NCBI GenBank assembly: GCA_934045075.1
Contig: OW203724.1
Span: 1,790,501 to 1,854,500 of the forward strand
Reading direction: 5' to 3'
DNA from: Yponomeuta sedellus
Lineage: Eukaryota; Arthropoda; Insecta; Lepidoptera; Yponomeutidae
Length of the DNA stretch: 64,000 nt
Part shown: positions 12,501-25,800 of the stretch, in pieces
Numbering within the stretch: the first letter of the stretch is position 1
How the letters are laid out: each line of letters begins with the position of its first letter
Position numbers and translations under genes: made by a program
Notes under the pieces: generated by a model
What the model was told of the DNA's origin: nothing
The model's database searches: none
What the model saw: the letters and a program-made list of their open reading frames with translations, nothing else

Positions 12501-15500
12501 GGGTGGGCAGCAGCGCCCCCTGCAGTACAATTTCACCGAACTGCGATCCCCAACCCGCATGCCCAGCGTAGGGGTTATGGGCGTTACCCCCTATGATAGC
12601 ACAACGTGGCGCTCTTTTGGGGAGGGCTATGTCCAGCAGTGCCTGACGACGCGTTTTTAAGATACGTGTATACCCCTATACACGTATCTTAAAAACAAAT
12701 CGTTCGCCAAACTTCGTGGCAGTTTGTTGGCCAATTATAGCACACTTATAGGGCCAGTTTCTGAATAGAGAAATTCGCTAATAATTCGAAATTCGCAAGT
12801 AAATACTCAACTGTAGCGAAGCGTACTCAAGCGCCGATCTCTACTTAAGACTAGTTTTGAGTATGGATTTAATTTTAGAACGTTACTTGAGTCGAGATTC
12901 ATCAAGCGCGACTCAACTGAGTAATAGCTAATTCGAGAACGATACTTGGGTAGCAATCTCTACTTAAGTAAAGATCAAATCTGTATTTACTCAAGTGTGG
13001 TCGGAACCACGCTTGAGTGTCGATCGGCCAGTTATTATAATGTCAATTTGGAATGTTTATTGCAAAATTCGTATATTCGAATACCTTGATTACTATGACG
13101 AAATAGTTAATGATAGCAGCAGCCGCTTAGGCATTTAAGGGACGCTCAAGACCCCTACTGCATGGATTCTAATAAGTGTTTATGTGCAAAAACAATTACA
13201 TTAATATTGGGGTGATTTCATTGAAAAAATTTCACGCAATACTACCTACTATGATAACCAGGCAAGGACATCACAAACATGAAAGTACACCGAGACTGTG
13301 GCCCCTTGTACAAATATAGGCCCACAGTGGGAATCAAACACACAAGCTCGGTCTTGGTAACTAAGCGCCTTAGCGGCTAGGCCAACATGACAGTCACAAA
13401 AAGAATAAATAAAAAATATGTAAAACAATCTCAGCTTTTTTATTGCTCATAAAATTGGAAATAATTGAAACATATCCTATAAATCCACTGTGTTGAAGAT
13501 GACTTTTTATCTTCCTCGCGGAGGATCCTCTCCACTGCGGTGAAGTTGAAGATTTATGTACAACAAGCAAAGTTCCTCTCCACTGCGGTGAAGTTGAAGT
13601 TTTATGTTCCATGAGCAGGTTCCTCTTCACTGCAATGAAGTAGACTTTTTATCTTCTACGAGGAGGACCCTCTCCACTGCAGTGAAGTTGAAGTTTTATG
13701 TTCAACAAGCAGGTTCCTCTCCACTGTAGTGAAGTTGAAGTTTTAGTTCAACAAGCAGGTTCCTCTCCACTGCGGTGAAGTTAAAGTTTTATGTTCAACA
13801 AGCAGGTTCCTCTTCACTGTGGTGAAGTTGAAGTGTTATGTTCAACGAGCAGGTTCCTCTCTACTACGGTGAAGTAGAAGTTTTATGTTCAATGAGCAGG
13901 TTCCTCTCCGCTGCGGTGAAGTTGAAGTTTTATGTTCAATGAGCACGTTCCTCTCCGCTGCGGTGAAGTTGAAGTTTTATGTTCAATGAGCAGGTTCCTC
14001 TCCACTGCGGTGAAGTTGAAGTTTTATGTTCCATGAGCCGGTTCCTCTCTACTGAGATGAAGTTGAAGTTTTATGTTCAACAAGCAGGTTCCTCTCCACT
14101 GCGGTGAAGTTGAAGTTTTATGTTCCATGAGCAGGTTCCTCTTCACTGCGATGAAGTTGACTTTTTATCTTCTACGAGGAGCACCCTCTCCACTGCAGTG
14201 AAGTTGACTTGTTATGTTCCACAAGGAGGATCCTCTCCACTACGGTGAAGTTCCATTTTCTCACACCTCGTTTCAAAACAGCGATTAATGTTCAAATTAT
14301 ACCAAACCGACTATGTACAGATATTAGTAAATTTAGTAAACAAACGTAAATAAACAGACAGACGTCAAGAGAATTGTGGAATTATTTTATAGCAGACATT
14401 TGTTACGTTCCGTTCTGTACTCAAAGCGAATAAATGAATTAAGAAGCGTGAACGTTTTGCTTCCTTTAAATATACGGTTCACTGCAAACTAATAACGAAA
14501 TAAAGAAACTTGGAACATTTTTATTTCCAAATAAATAAAAACTATTTTAGTTTCCTCTGTATATTTCACATAATTTACTAAGTTTCATCGTCACGTTTTT
14601 GTAACATGCGTAAAACGGAATAAAAATCTACACTAGTATTTTTCTTGTCATGGAAAACAAACTTTGATCATAGACAATCTGATTGCAGTTCTGAATCTCT
14701 ACTTAAGCAGTGATTGGCTGATCTCTACTCAAGAACTGTTTGAAAATAAAGGGAGTGCTTGAGCATCGATTTAGCGCTCAAGTAATGATTGAGTGATCTA
14801 AGATCAATCTGTGCTTGAGCAACGTTCTGTAATACCGGCCTTAGGCCAGTATTACAGAAGCGTACTCAAGCGCCGATCTCTACTTAAGACTAGTTTTGAG
14901 TATGGATTTAATTTTAGAACGTTACTTGAGTCGAGATTCATCAAGCGCGACTCAACTGAGTAATAGCTAATTCGAGAACGATACTTAGGTAGCAATCTCT
15001 ACTTAAGTAAAGATCAAATCGGTATTTACTCAAGTGTGGTCGGAACCACGCTTAAGATTCGATCGGCCAGTTGTTATAATTGTCAATTTGGAATGTTTAT
15101 TGCAAAATTCATATATTCGAAAACCTTGATTACAATGACGAAATAGTTAATGATAGCAGCAGCCCCTTAGGCATTTAAGGGACGCTGAAGACCCCCTACT
15201 GCATGGATTCTAATAAGTGTTTATGTGCAAAAACAATTACATTAATATTGGGGCGGTTTCATTGAATAAATTTCACGCAACACAATCACTTCGCGAGCGC
15301 TTCCGTGCTTCGCAAGGTACGTTAAGCCGTTGGTGCCGGCTGTCATATAATGGCAGTCGTTAAGCCATGTCAAAGGCCTTATGGGCGGCTTGATAACTTC
15401 TGACTGTAAGACCCGCTACTGTCTTACAATCCTCCACCAACCCGGACTTGGCCCCCGTGGTAGAGTATGGCTTAACCTCTTGCGATGCAGGAAGAGACCC

Positions 15501-18500
15501 GTGCCCCAGCAGTGGGGACATACAAGGGGTGATAACGAACACAATCACTTCACCTGGTCCCAAACGTTACAAACATGAAAGTACACCGAAACTGTGTTCA
15601 CTTGTACAAATATATAGCCCCACAGTGGGAATCAAACTCACAAGCTCGGTCTTGGTAACCAAGAGCCTTAACGGCTAGGCCAACAAGACAGTCACAAAGA
15701 GGAATAAATAAAATAATCAGTAAAACAATCTCAGCTTTTTTATTGCTCATAAATTTGTAACATAATTGACACATATTCTATAAATCCTCTGTGTTAAAGT
15801 TGTCTTTTTATCTTCCTCGAGGAGGATCCTTTCCACTGTGGTGAAGTTGAAGTTTTGTGTTCAACGAGCAGGTTCCTCTCCACTGCGATGAGGTTGAAGT
15901 TTTATGTTAACTGAGCAGGTTCCTCTCCACTGCGGTGAAGTTGAAGTTTTATGTTCAACAAGCAGGTTCCTCTCCACTGCGATGAGGTTGAAGTTTTATG
16001 TTTACCGAGCAGGTTCCTCTCCACTGCGGTGAAGTTGAAGTTTTTATGTTCAACAAGCAGGTTCCTCTCCACTGCGGTGAAGTTGAAGTTTTATGTTTAC
16101 CGAGCAGGTTTCTCTCCACTGCGGTGAAGTTGAAGTTTTATGTTCAATGAGCAGGTTCCTCTCTACTGCAACGAAGTTGAAGTTTTATGCTCAACAAGCA
16201 GGTTCCTCTCCGCTGCGGTGAAGTTGAAGTTTTATGTCCAACGAGCAGGTTCCTCTGCACTGCGGTGAAGTTGAAGTTTTATGTTCCATGAGCAGGTTCC
16301 TCTCCACCGCGATGAAGTTGAGTTTTTGTCTTCTACGAGGAGGACCCTCTCCACTGCAGTGAAGTTGACTTTTTATGTTTCACAAGGAGGATTCTTTCCA
16401 CTATGGTGAAGTTCCTTGTTCTCATTTTTTCACATCTCGTTTCAAAACAGCGATTAATGTTCAAATTAAACCACACCGACTATGTACAGATATTAGTAAT
16501 TTAATACACAAAATTTAATAAACTTAATAAATAGACAGACGTCAAGAGAATTATTTTATCGACATTTGTTACGTTCCGTTCTGTACTCAAAGCGAATAAA
16601 TAAACAAGAAGCGTGAACGTTTTGCTTCCTTTAAATATACGGTTCATTACAAACTAATAACTAAATAAAAAAACTTTCAACATTTTATTTACGAATACAT
16701 AAACATTATTTTAGATTCCTCTGTATATTTGACATAATTTACAAAGTTCCATCGTCACGTTTTTGTAACATGCGTAAAACGGAATAAAAATCTACACTTG
16801 TATTTTTCTTGTCATAGAAAACAAACTTTGATCATAGACAATCTGATTGCAGTTCTGAATCTCTACTTAAGCAGTGATTGGCTGATCTCTACTCAAGAAC
16901 TGTTTGAAAATAAAGGGAGTGCTTGAGCATCGATTCAGTGCTCAAGTAATGATTGGGCGATCTGAGATCAATCTGTGCTTGAGCATCGTTCTGTAATACC
17001 GGCCTTAGTTTCCCAACAAAGAGCTGCGTGACATAACGCTACTTATGTATTTACTTAGGCCGGTATTACAGAACGATGCTCAAGCACAGATTGATCTCAG
17101 ATCGCCCAATCATTACTTGAGCGCTGAATCGATGCTCAAGCACTCCCTTTATTTTCAAACAGTTCTTGAGTAGAGATCAGCCAATCACTGCTTAAGTAGA
17201 GATTCAGAACTGCAATCAGATTGTCTATGATCAAAGTTTGTTTTCTATGACAAGAAAAATACAAGTGTTGATTTTTACTCCGTTTTACGCATGTTACAAA
17301 AACGTGACAATAAAACTTAGTAAATTATGTCAAATATACAGAGGAAACTAAAATAATGTTTATGTATTCGTAAATAAAATGTCCAAGTTTCTTTATTTAG
17401 TTATTAGTTTGTAATGAACCGTATATTTAAAGAAAGCAAAACGTTCACGCTTCTTGTTTATTTATTCGCTTTGAGTACAGAACGGAACGTAACAAATGTC
17501 GATAAAATAATTCTCTTGACGTCTGTCTATTTATTTAAGTTTACCACAGAGCATATAAATAAGAGACCGGACCTCCCTATATGCTTTTGTATTGAGTTTA
17601 GCCCCGTTAGCAATACCAACCAATAAAGCAAAAATGCAATGGCAAAATAAGTGCTACCAACATAACAACTTGTCTGTGCATTAGGGACGTCCACTTACAT
17701 TACTACATTTATCGATATCGATAAATTATCATCCAGGGGCTCCGCAGTTACCCTTATACAATAATAAAAATCAATGTTTACAATAAAACGACAAATGAAA
17801 TTTGTATGTTATTATTTATTATCAAATCATTAAATCAGATCAATTGAACACTTATTCTAAATCGCGGTTCTATTAGCAAACAGTAGGTATAATTAAAGGT
17901 AGTCTTACAAAGGGCTCTTATTATACGGACTGCATGTTTCTTAATTATCGTTTCGTCACTTTCTATCTTTGAGATGTCACGTGAAACGGCACGATACTTA
18001 AGTCATGATCTGCAAGAATACTCAAATGAAAAATCCAGCCACGTGTCGAAACATCCTGCAGTTGAAAGTGATGCAGCCCTAATACACAACATAAAACTGA
18101 GATAAGTACAAAGTTAAAATGTGCACCAATATTTGTACAAGTAACTGTTACTGGAATGCCGCAATTATATTTACCAAATTCTCAGTATCCAGGAACTATT
18201 ATTTACAAAAATCAAATGGAAATCTATAAATTGACGAAGTCTTCAGCAATGGTCTATCATTAATAAGAAAATCATTATTTGACTTCACTGCAGCACACTT
18301 ACAAAATCTACAGCTATCTACAAATATCACATGGTGTAAAGAAAGGTGCCTGCCTTCCACAGAGCCCCAGCTGGCACTATTCTCTATCTATCTCTCTCTA
18401 TCTATAGTGCAGTAGAATACAGACTTGAGTTCATTTATGTGTGTACAAGTAATAAATATCTACAAATCATCTATAAGTATTTACAAACAATACGGGGATG

Positions 18501-21500
18501 AGTGGCAACACTTAGTTATAACACATTATAATTATTATGTTACAATTACTTCGCAGTGCCACTTTGTTGGGCTTTTTTTAATATATCAGCCGATCTATCC
18601 TCCGACAATGAAATAGTTTCATTAATCTTGCGGCACTCATTCCTTATTAACAAAAGCGAAAATATTTCCACTAACTTTTGAGAGCACGCAGCAAAGTGGT
18701 TTTCACACAACCATGACGTGTTAAGACATCCTAGCATGACGGTTTGACAATATTGGGATATATCTGTAACATGCAGACAGTTTTTAACATTTTCTTCGAA
18801 TATTTTTGTCATTGCTATAACTTCGTTGCATAAGGCAATGCTTGGATAAGTCAAGCGAGGGTTATCGTCCCATTCTTTCAGAGAAATAAACTTGTATGCC
18901 TCGTGTGTTTTATCTTGTGATTGCAACACTTCACTACATCTGCTACAAGTGACACCAGTCAACATTTTTTTTTGCCACATATCCGCTGACGTATACCACT
19001 GGCTGGTTATCAATGTTTAACAGATTTTCTTCCTTTTCGAGGATGTCCGTGATGTTATAGAGTGGTGGGAAGTCATCTTCATCAAAATCATTGACTCTGT
19101 CTGGAATTGGGGCTCGTATATTACAATTTTCATGGTCCATGAAATTTTCCGATGTAACTGCATCTCGTGACTCTCTTTCTGGAAAAACTAGTTTGTGGAA
19201 ATCAAAAATTATACTATTATTGTCTTGCTCGCAATTGGCTCCACGTGAAACTGGTGTGCTTAGTCTGGTTATAATTGATGACTTTAGGGCTGCTGTGAAA
19301 TGGTGGCATGTTGGGTTCCTGTTGGTAGGACTGTGTTGTCTAATCAATCCAAATAAGTTTTCAAGAGAATCTTGATTTAGTTGACGCAAGTTCAAATACT
19401 TCATTCCTCGTTGGTCAACTTCGTGCCATATATCCTGAAGAGATGTCAAAGTGATTAAAAATCCTTTCACGCATCTCACATTTTTTAATGGTTGACCATT
19501 TTTAAGAAATTTTAGAGTCTTAAGTTTATTTTTGACGACTCTCCATTTTTCGTGATGAAAGCTTGTTTTTTTAACATTTTCCCTTGTGTTTTTTTTTATA
19601 TCTTTGTACGACGCAGGGCCATTGGTTAAATCAAAGAGACGGTCAAAATATAGTATCACTTCAGCGGATTCCTGCAGTTCCTTTTTATTTAGTTCGTCAG
19701 ATGATTCGGCTTGCAGTTTTAAAACTGCAGCAACAGTATTGCTCAAGATCTGTGCTGCTAGCTTAACTTTCATTTTTCCTTTAAATTTAGGCTCCACAGC
19801 TCTTTTTGTGATTTTTGTAAAGTGGAGAGTCTTCTTGTTTTTTTCTTCCAGTTGGATAAGGTGACGCTATTTTGCCTTTTTGTGCTCCAACTGTACTTCT
19901 CCAGCCTGGAAAAAATTGTTGCGGATCGACTTAAATAAATGTGGCACATCGTAAATGATTTAAATCTTCTTTTCGTCCAACACGAAATAATTGGATTCAG
20001 CACCATTGCCACTAAATCTTTTAAGCAAATTCAATGCTCCAACATTTGTGGGACCTTGGTCGCAAACAGTTGCTATAACAGTGAAACCCTGCTCTGTTAC
20101 TTTACGAATGACGTTTTTTAGGATGACTGTTAACTTTTCTGTACTTATAGTCCCATGCACAAAATAATGTGCTAAAGGCTGCTTGTATTTTTTTCGGATA
20201 CCCTGCATCATGAATGCTAAAGCATGATTCGCCACTCTATTAGTCCTTCCTTCTTCTCCCAAATCTTCAAATCCTTCAATTTTGTCCATAGCCGTGTTTA
20301 AGATGAGTCGTTTTTTGAGTGCCATCTCGTCAAATAAAATAACGCAAAGTTTGTCATTTTCTTGTAAATTTTGAGCCGCTTTACACAAGTGTGTGAGTAA
20401 AATTTCATTTACTCCAGGTTCAATGGTCATGTTTTGGAGAATTGACTGTAGCGTACGGATGCTGGGCAAGAGCAAAATATGTCTTAAAAATCTATAGGTT
20501 TTTGGAGATTTTTTATATATTGATAATGCCAATCCTTTATCTGTGTTACTCCAGCGTCTCGCCTGGTGCTTCCGTCTTTCATTCTTTGCTGTCGATGTTA
20601 TTAGAGTTTTTAAAATTGGCGATTCTATGGATTCGATTACATGTATTTTTTTTTGGAGATTTTTTAACTGTATTTTTCGTGTTTGCAATTTTTTCAATAG
20701 TTTTTTCTTCCTAGGTGTCATATCTAAACGAACTTCGTCAACAGGTAGTTTGGATGCAGGTGCTGAAATCATAAAGAAGTTTAAAGGGGTTGTTATTCAT
20801 AATTATTTTACGTTATAAAACAATACTACTCATATTACTACTTACCGGAATAGTTCCGATTCCTTCCCTGAGATTTCAGGGGACAATAACTGTGGTCAAG
20901 TACAGGTGCTGAAATTATAAATAAAAAGGTTATTATAAATTATTCATTTAAGTTCGTAAACGATATTAGTTGTGCTATTTTATTACTTACCGGGATGGTC
21001 CTGATCCCTATCCTGGGATTGCAGGTCACAATAATTGTGATGAAGTGCAGGTGCTGAAATTATAAATAATAAGGTTATTATAAATTATTGATTTAAGTTT
21101 GTAAACGATATTAGTTGTGTTATTTTATTACTTACCGGGATGGTCCTGATCCCTATCCTGGGATTGCAGGTCACAATAATTATGGTCAAGTAAAGGTGCT
21201 GAAATTATAAATAAAAAGGTTATTATAAATTAGTCATTAATGTTTGTAAACGATATTAGTTGTGCTATTTTATTACTTACCGGGATGGTCCTGATCCCTA
21301 TCCTGGGATTGCAGGTCACAATAATTGTGATGAAGTGCAGGTGCTGAAATTATAAATAATAAGGTTATTATAAATTATTGATTTAAGTTTGTAAACGATA
21401 TTAGTTGTGTTATTTTATTACTTACCGGGATGGTCCTGATCCCTATCCTGGGATTGTAGGTCACAATAATTATGGTCAAGTAAAGGTGCTGAAATTATAA

Positions 21501-22730
21501 ATAAAAAGGTTATTATAAATTATTCATTAATGTTTGTAAACGATATTAGTTGTGCTATTTTATTACTTACCGGGATGGTCCTGATCCCTATCCTGGGATT
21601 GCAGGTCACAATAATTGTGATGAAGTGCAGGTGCTGAAATTATAAATAATAAGGTTATTATAAATTATTGATTTAAGTTTGTAAACGATATTAGTTGTGT
21701 TATTTTATTACTTACCGGGATGGTCCTGATCCCTATCCTGGGATTGCAGGTCACAATAATTATGGTCAAGTAAAGGTGCTGAAATTATAAATAAAAAGGT
21801 TTTTATAAATTATTCATATATGCTTGAAAACTCGAAGCTAGACAACTAATAGGTTTTTGTAAAGCTGAATCTTAAAATAAACAATTGCAAGAATAGTCCG
21901 AAGAAAAATAAATAGTTTGTTCCTGTTTACCATATAACTGCATAATTGACTATATCGCTATCAAATACATTTTTATATAAAATGATTTGTAAAAAAAAAT
22001 TTCAATTTATATCACTAATAAATTTTATAACTAACCAGTTTCAAGTGATGCAGACGTGGTTACATGGTATGGAAAATCAGCTAGTAAGCAGTCAGGAAGA
22101 GGAGGCGCATTTATGAGTAGAGAAGGTACAGCCCTGTAAAAAATGTTTATCTAAGTAATGGTATTTATGTATTAAGGCGTAATAATAATATTTCGGTCTA
22201 ATTAACGGACCAAAATACATTCAAATGTTTAACGTAAAGCAAGGCAGGGTATTTTGTTTTATAATTACATAATTATTGATTAAATGTAGTAAAAGTGTTA
22301 CGTTATAACGCAACTCACCATTTCTTTAATCGGCTTCCTTTTTTATTAAAATCTTTCGCCTGGAAATGATCTCCACAAACATATTTATGTTGGTGGAGTT
22401 TTTCTATGGGGACATATGCAAGATCTTCCTTACCAGCAACTTTCACCCATAACCTGCATCTAAAATAAATACCACATTCAATGCAGCCACTATTAGTGCA
22501 TCGTTGAAACATTGTTATAGCTATTCACCTGTCGTACACTAAGTAGAAATGTCTGTCTAACCCTTAATAACTCATAGCTCAGCCTAATAACTATGTGTAA
22601 AGTGCGGAATGATTGTAATGTCAGATTGCATTAATCTTAACGCCATCATTCTCATCTGAGCTAATCCCGGGATTTCGGGATCGACAAATTTAGTTTTTTT
22701 ATTGTAGAATCAAATCGAATGTAGCTATAT

Positions 22731-22810
<80 letters not shown>

Positions 22811-25800
22811 AACATAGCATCCGATAAATATGCATGCGATTATCCGATCTCTACTAATATCCATGCTAGTAATTCTGACCAAGATACTTATCAGATAATT
22901 TTTTATCGATATTGAATATGTGTATGGGACATCACTATGATTTTCAAACAACTTAATATTTTTCTCATAGTGTAGGTATTAATTACGTTATTTATCATAA
23001 TTTATGCTCTTGCTCTTGTGCAAGATGACAAAAACTGTAGCCAGAAATACTTACCGGTTTTCATCCAGCGGAAATTTACTCATAAATTTTCTTCTGGTAC
23101 CCTTGGACCGGCTATATCTTATTGTACAAATGGCACAAGTTCGACACCATCCAAGCGGTGCCATTTTATAACAAAACACTCTAGAACAAGATATTCACAG
23201 CTAGATATGGAAAAAACTTAAAACACAAAAAAAATTAACTAGAAAACTTTCTACAATATTGCCGCGTTCCGCCATGTTTGTTGAGTTTTCACATTGACAG
23301 CAAAGAAAGAGTAAGTAGTATTAAAGAGTGAGACAAAAATATGTCCGCCATTAAAACGGGGCTAAATGCGAACAAAAATTTCAAAGTTCCTACTTGCGCT
23401 AGGCTGGTTTACTAAATACATAGTCGGTGTGGTTTAATTTGAACATTAATCGCTGTTTTGAAACGAGATGTGAAAAAATGAGAACAAGGAACTTCACCAT
23501 AGTGGAAAGAATCCTCCTTGTGGAACATAAAAAGTCAACTCACTGCAGAGGAGAGGGTCCTCCTCGTAGAAGACAAAAACTCAACTTCATCGCGGTGGAG
23601 AGGAACCTGCTCATGGAACATAAAACTTCAACTTCACCGCAGTGCAGAGGAACCTGCTCGTTGGACATAAAACTTCAACTTCACCGCAGCGGAGAGGAAC
23701 CTGCTTGTTGAACATAAAACTTCAACTTCACCGCAGTGGAGAGGAACCTGCTTGTTGATCATAAAACTTCAACCTCACCGCAGTGGAGAGGAACCTGCTC
23801 GGTTAACATAAAACTTCAACCTCATCGCAGTGGAGAGGAACCTGCTTGTTGAACACAAAACTTCAACTTCACCACAGTGGAGAGGATCCTGCTCATTGAA
23901 CATAAAACTTCAACTTCACTGCAGTGAAGAGGAACCTGCTTGTTGAACATAAAACTTCAACTTCACCGCAGTGGAGAGGAACCTGCTTGTTGATCATAAA
24001 ACTTCAACCTCACCGCAGTGGAGAGGAACCTGCTCGGTTAACATAAAACTTCAACCTCATCGCAGTGGAGAGGAACCTGCTTGTTGAACACAAAACTTCA
24101 ACTTCACCACAGTGGAGAGGATCCTCCACGAGGAAGATAAAAAGTCAACTTCCACACAGCGGATTTATAGAATATGTGTCAATTATGTTACAAATTTATG
24201 AGCAATAAAAAAGCTGAGAATGTTTTACATATTATTTTATTTATTCCTCTTTGTGAATGTCTTGTTGGCCTAGCCGCTAAGGCGCTTGGTTACCAAGACC
24301 GAACTTGTGAGTTCGATTCCCACTGTGGGCCTATATATTTGTACAAGTGACCACAGTCTCGGTGTACTTTCATGTTTGTGACGTTCTTGCCTGATTATCA
24401 AAGTACAGGATATCCTAGTTTGGGACCAGGTGAAGTGATTGTGTTCGTCATCAACCCTTGTATGTCCCCACTGCTGGGGCACGGGTCTCTTCCTGCATCG
24501 CAAAAAGGTTAAGCCATACTCTACCACGGGGGCCAAGTCCGGGTTGGTGGAGGATTGTAAGACAGTAGCGGGTCTTACAGTCAGAAGTTATCAAGCCGCC
24601 GATAAGGCCTTTGACATGGCTTAACGACTGCCATTATATGACAGCCGGCACCAACGGCTTAACGTACCTTGCGAAGCACGGAAGCGCTCGCGAAGTGATT
24701 GTGTTGCGTGAAATTTATTCAATGAAACCACCCCAATATTAGTGTAATTGTTTTTGCACGTAAACACTTATTAGAATCCATGCAGTAAGGGTCTTCAGCG
24801 TCCCTTAAATGCCTAAGGGGCTGCTGCTATCATTAACTATTTCGTCATAGTAATCAAGGTTTTCGAATATATGAATTTTGCAATAAACATTCCAAATTGA
24901 CAACTTATTAACTGGCCGATCGACTCTCAAGCGTGGTTCCGACCACACTTGAGTAAATACAGATTTGATCTTTACTTAAGTAGAGATTGCTACCCAAGTA
25001 TCGTTCTCGAATTAGCTATTACTCAGTTGAGTCGCGCTTGATGAATCTCGACTCAAGTAACGTTCTAAAATTAAATCCATACTCAAAACTAGTCTTAAGT
25101 AGAGATCGGCGCTTGAGTACGCTTCTGTAATACTGGCCTAGTGAAATTCTCAAGTTAGAAACCGGTCAATAGCGTCGTAAGGTACATACAATAATTACTA
25201 CGCGCTTGAACACGTCAAAAGAACCATTACTAACAGGCAACCTTTGGTTAACCACTAACGATGTTATTTATAAAAACATGTTTCCCTTAAAGCACTCCAT
25301 AAATTAAGCACAAATTAAATAGTCTGTGATCTAGTTTCCTATAGGTATTTTTATTTTGATAGATTTATTACAATGTCTTTATTTATACCTAGGTATGCAT
25401 AGGTCCTCGGCTATTTAAAAAATAAAGACCACCAAGATGTTCCTTTGACAGGTAAACGACAATGTTTTTGTTTTAGAGTCCAGTCTGTGTTGCAATATAA
25501 ATTTATCGAACAGTTATATATAACTAAGTGACTTTACGTTGTGGTGTGGAGGGGTTATTCCATATAATACACATACACAGCCGGCATGTGCATTACCGTG
25601 TGTTACGTACCAGAATTATTTACAATTTAAGTTTTCGTGTCTAGTAAGAACCTCCCGATCGATCCGAACATGAACAATTCCTTTTTTTCAAAACACAATT
25701 CCTTAAAACCCTCACTAAAATAGTATGGACCACAGACTGAATGTAAGACGCCTGTAAGTGTTTTGGTCTAATCGTGTTTTTATAAATAAGTAATACAAAG

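Larger units (their letters stand above)
18546..23164 (-). pseudogene. P-element-like transposase with THAP domain, inactivated
   Basis: Exons inferred on the minus strand: 23164-23055 (start ATG, THAP cysteines in CRTCAIC), 22459-22319 (CRLW, VCGDHF), 22133-22036 (AVPSLL linker), seven 63-nt exons between 21778 and 20846, then the catalytic exon from 20762. P-transposase motifs are visible: LFDEM (Asp near 20330), VCDQGPTN (Asp near 20060) and [11 protein letters not shown] (Glu near 19361). An in-frame TAA (19962-19960), an in-frame TAG (19869-19867) and a frameshift at a run of nine A (plus strand T, 18965-18973) break the catalytic exon. The reading resumes correctly after each. The homopolymer shift could be a sequencing error; the stops probably are not. 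An exon near 21860 present in the relative at 46.7 kb has lost its donor here. Confidence 0.85.
17545..23406 (-). mobile_element. P-element-like transposon (THAP type), 5.9 kb
   Basis: The ends are CACAGAGCAT (left) and CGCTAGGCTG (right), the same ends as the shorter relative at 45497-47440, which has an exact 8-bp duplication. Here the flanks share six bases, GTTTAC. The minus strand holds a spliced THAP-transposase gene, now broken. The perfect palindrome TTTATCGATATCGATAAA lies 163 bp from the left end. The whole copy is nested in GGCC-ended element copy 3, so it is younger than that copy. Confidence 0.85.
17058..25138 (-). mobile_element. GGCC-ended element, copy 3, inverted and split by a P-like element
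   Basis: 17058-17544 matches the right end of copy 2 in reverse. 23407-25138 carries the rest, ending GCTTCTGTAATACTGGCC. At the break, GTTTAC is present on both sides (17539-17544 and 23407-23412). Without the insert the copy would be about 2.2 kb. TTA precedes its start (17055-17057), but TAG follows its end, so its own target duplication is imperfect. Confidence 0.8.

Noticed and set aside
13394..13630. A small protein gene over the repeats near 13.4-13.6 kb (likewise 23427-23711).
   Set aside because: These frames only translate the 47-bp minisatellite unit; 47 is not a multiple of three, so the frame changes every unit.
13500..14255. A CRISPR-like array of regular repeats.
   Set aside because: The repeats abut with no unique spacers, and the genome is eukaryotic. 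It is a minisatellite.
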